Positions 61,460-64,000 of a DNA stretch of 64,000 bases are shown here, piece after piece (within the stretch, counting starts at the first letter, position 1; every line of letters begins with the position of its first letter). A program made the position numbers and the translations under genes. Source of the stretch: Peribacillus asahii. GTDB taxonomy: Bacteria; Bacillota; Bacilli; Bacillales; DSM-1321. The stretch is taken from NCBI RefSeq assembly GCF_003570725.1, contig NZ_QWVS01000011.1, positions 62,001 through 126,000 on the forward strand, written 5' to 3'. The notes under the pieces were generated by a model. The model searched no databases. It was not told the origin of the DNA and saw only the letters and a list, made by a program, of their open reading frames with translations.

Positions 61460-64000
61460 ATGGGGAAAAAAATAGAGAAAGTACTCGCAGCAAATAGGGG
61501 AGAAATTGCGATTAGAATTTTTAGGGCTTGTACGGAACTAAATATTCGCACAGTGGCTATTTATTCAAAAGAAGACTATGGTTCATACCACCGATATAAA
61601 GCGGATGAAGCTTATCTTGTGGGCGAAGGGAAAAAACCGATTGATGCCTATTTGGATATTGAAGGAATTATTGAAATCGCAAAAATGAGCGGTGTAGATG
61701 CCATTCATCCAGGTTATGGCTTTTTATCTGAAAATATTGAATTTGCGAAAAGATGTGAAGAAGAAGGCATTATTTTTATTGGACCAGAAACACAGCATCT
61801 AGATATGTTTGGAGATAAGGTAAAGGCTAGAACACAAGCGGAGTTAGCCGGTATTCCTGTCATTCCTGGCAGTGATGGACCTGTTGCAAATGTTGAAGAA
61901 GTTGTTGATTTTGGTAAGCAGTATGGTTTTCCGATTATCATTAAAGCGTCACTTGGCGGCGGCGGTCGAGGCATGAGGATTGTTCATCAGGTAGACGAAG
62001 TAGAGGAAGCGTATGCACGCGCAAAATCTGAAGCAAAAGCTGCATTTGGAAATGATGAAGTATATGTGGAACGATTTATTCAAAATCCAAAGCATATTGA
62101 AGTGCAAATTCTTGCTGATACGCAAGGAAATATTGTTCATTTATATGAGCGTGACTGCTCTGTACAAAGACGTCATCAAAAAGTGGTCGAAGTAGCTCCT
62201 TCTGTTTCACTATCAAATGAATTAAGAGAACGCATTTGTGAAGCGGCTGTGAAAATATCGGAAAATGTAAACTATGTCAATGCTGGTACAGTAGAATTCC
62301 TTGTGGCTAACGATGAGTTTTATTTCATTGAAGTGAATCCTCGTGTTCAAGTAGAGCATACGATTACAGAAATGATTACTGGAATTGATATTGTTCAGTC
62401 ACAAATTTTGATTGCAGAAGGTCATAGCTTACATAGCGATGTCATTGGTATTCCAGCTCAATCAGAGATTGCAACACATGGTTTTGCGATTCAGTCTCGT
62501 GTTACAACGGAAGATCCTTTAAACAACTTTATGCCAGATACAGGTAGAATTATGGTGTATCGTTCTGGTGGAGGTTTTGGTGCCCGCTTGGATGCAGGAA
62601 ATGGTTTCCAAGGTGCAGTCATTACTCCTTACTACGACTCACTGCTTGTCAAACTATCAACTCATGCCATTTCTTTTGAGAGAGCAGCGTCGAAAATGGT
62701 TCGAAATTTAAGAGAATTTCGAATTCGGGGGATTAAGACCAACATTCCATTCCTTGAAAATGTTGTTCGACATGAAAAGTTTTTAACGGGTCAATATGAT
62801 ACATCGTTTATTGATACAACGCCGGAACTTTTTGATTTTCCTGTTCGAAAAGACCGTGGTACAAAAATGCTTTCTTATATAGGAAATGTGACGGTAAATG
62901 GCTTCCCAGGTGTTGAAAAACATAAAAAGCCGGTCTTTGATGAGCCGATTATTCCAGCTGTTCAGGATTTACCGACTATAGCAGGCACAAAGAATATTTT
63001 GAATGAACAAGGTGCAGAAGGGCTTGTTAAGTGGATTAAAGAGAAAAAGGAAGTATTGATTACCGATACAACGTTCCGTGATGCACATCAATCATTGCTT
63101 GCAACGAGAATCCGTTCGAAGGATATATTAGATATTGCTGAACCAACTTCGAAGTTACTGCCTGATTTGTTCTCTTTAGAAATGTGGGGGGGAGCGACGT
63201 TTGATGTGGCGTATCGATTCCTGAAGGAAGATCCGTGGGATCGACTCGAAAAGTTGAGAAAGAAAGTGCCGAATACGCTGTTCCAAATGTTACTTAGAGC
63301 ATCGAATGCAGTAGGGTATAAAAATTATCCGGATAATGTTATTCGTGAATTTGTTCAACAATCGGCTGAAACAGGTATTGATGTATTCCGAATCTTTGAT
63401 AGCTTAAACTGGGTAAAAAGCATGGAAGTCGCGATTGATGCTGTTCGTCAATCAGGAAAGATTGCTGAGGCGACTATCTGTTATACAGGTGACTTAAATG
63501 ATCCGAGTCGAGCGAAATACAATATTGATTATTATAAAAATATGGCAAAAGAATTAGAACAAACGGGTGCTCATATTTTAGCTATTAAAGATATGGCCGG
63601 TTTATTGAAACCAGAAGCAGCGTATCGTCTTATTTCGGAATTGAAAGATAGCGTATCGCTTCCAATTCATTTGCATTCTCACGATACAAGCGGTAATGGG
63701 ATTTTTATGTACTCTAAGGCGATCGAGGCAGGAGTAGATATTGTGGATACAGCAATTGGATCATTAGCTGGTTTAACGTCACAGCCAAGTATCCAAACGT
63801 TGCATTACGCATTAGAGGGGACAGCACGACAACCAAAGCTTAATATTGATTCACTTGAACAATTATCACAGTATTGGGAAGGTGTTCGTAAGTATTACCG
63901 TGACTTTGAAAGCGGTATGAATGCACCGCATGCAGAAGTATATAAACATGAAATGCCTGGTGGCCAGTACAGCAATCTGCAACAACAAGCAAAAGCTGTT
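61460..64000 (+). CDS. pycA: Pyruvate carboxylase (3' end outside window)
   Basis: Biotin-dependent carboxylation of pyruvate to oxaloacetate. The frame is open from 61460 to the last base (847 codons; the family has about 1,150). The biotin carboxylase domain (residues 1-450) shows LAANRGEIAIRIFRA, GYGFLSEN, the ATP-grasp glycine loop KASLGGGGRGMR, RDCSVQRRHQKV and EVNPRVQVEHT. The carboxyltransferase domain (about 530-810) shows TDTTFRDAHQSLLATR, EMWGGATFD, KDMAGLL with the metal-site Lys region, and HLHSHDTSGNG. The allosteric linker lies between them. GGTGGAAC precedes the ATG. The biotinyl domain lies outside the window. Confidence 0.97.
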   Translation, partial: MGKKIEKVLAANRGEIAIRIFRACTELNIRTVAIYSKEDYGSYHRYKADEAYLVGEGKKPIDAYLDIEGIIEIAKMSGVDAIHPGYGFLSENIEFAKRCEEEGIIFIGPETQHLDMFGDKVKARTQAELAGIPVIPGSDGPVANVEEVVDFGKQYGFPIIIKASLGGGGRGMRIVHQVDEVEEAYARAKSEAKAAFGNDEVYVERFIQNPKHIEVQILADTQGNIVHLYERDCSVQRRHQKVVEVAPSVSLSNELRERICEAAVKISENVNYVNAGTVEFLVANDEFYFIEVNPRVQVEHTITEMITGIDIVQSQILIAEGHSLHSDVIGIPAQSEIATHGFAIQSRVTTEDPLNNFMPDTGRIMVYRSGGGFGARLDAGNGFQGAVITPYYDSLLVKLSTHAISFERAASKMVRNLREFRIRGIKTNIPFLENVVRHEKFLTGQYDTSFIDTTPELFDFPVRKDRGTKMLSYIGNVTVNGFPGVEKHKKPVFDEPIIPAVQDLPTIAGTKNILNEQGAEGLVKWIKEKKEVLITDTTFRDAHQSLLATRIRSKDILDIAEPTSKLLPDLFSLEMWGGATFDVAYRFLKEDPWDRLEKLRKKVPNTLFQMLLRASNAVGYKNYPDNVIREFVQQSAETGIDVFRIFDSLNWVKSMEVAIDAVRQSGKIAEATICYTGDLNDPSRAKYNIDYYKNMAKELEQTGAHILAIKDMAGLLKPEAAYRLISELKDSVSLPIHLHSHDTSGNGIFMYSKAIEAGVDIVDTAIGSLAGLTSQPSIQTLHYALEGTARQPKLNIDSLEQLSQYWEGVRKYYRDFESGMNAPHAEVYKHEMPGGQYSNLQQQAKAV

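Overview
The window is a stretch of chromosome from an endospore-forming Bacillaceae bacterium. It is AT-rich with Bacillus-type ribosome binding sites, and it follows the Bacillus subtilis ykv-ykw-yku-pdh-ykt-yla-pycA gene order closely. Sporulation-type small proteins (a YjcZ-family peptide), RNase J1 with RpoY, an SR1P-type peptide and T-box leaders support this. It is not B. subtilis itself: the trp operon is elsewhere, ftsW is missing before pycA, and two fluoride-exporter genes lie in the yku segment. I do not assign a species. I see no prophage, CRISPR array, rRNA or tRNA gene.

Layout. 1-4.8 kb: end of a YkvI-type membrane protein, two lipoproteins (one a nuclease), YkvS, and a YjkB/YjkA-type ABC pair whose permease is frameshifted. 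5-12.7 kb: ptsHI, an atypical SDR, YkwC-type dehydrogenase, patA, a corA remnant next to an intact corA, and cheV. 12.9-31.2 kb: the yku block with ykyB, two crcB, ykuE, an SLC13 transporter, ykuI, ykuJ, darB, an MFS exporter, ccpC, dapH-dapL, ykuU, ykuV, ktrC, then rnjA-rpoY. 32-45 kb: ykrA, def, ykyA, pdhABCD, an SR1P gene, speA, a nitronate monooxygenase-like gene and yktA. 45-52 kb: trpEGDCFBA behind two tandem tRNA-Trp T-box leaders. 52-64 kb: yktB, ykzI, suhB, ylaF, typA, ylaH, ylaI, ylaJ, ylaK (PhoH), a probable ylaL, ylaN and the first 847 codons of pycA.

How the genes fit together. patA, dapH and dapL are the three enzymes of the acetylated branch of diaminopimelate synthesis. ptsHI, pdhABCD, SR1P, ccpC and pycA all touch the phosphoenolpyruvate-pyruvate-acetyl-CoA node, and cre-like sequences lie upstream of pdhA, SR1P and pycA. 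darB and ktrC belong to families that bind c-di-AMP, and DarB is known in B. subtilis to act on pyruvate carboxylase, which is also here.

The least explained material is intergenic. A family of dispersed, structured repeats of roughly 100-300 bp (five copies or partial copies) shares a left part, a right-end hairpin and a common tail. A second short repeat motif flanks the second trp T-box and recurs elsewhere. Two copies of the first family end exactly at the stop codon of a neighbouring gene.
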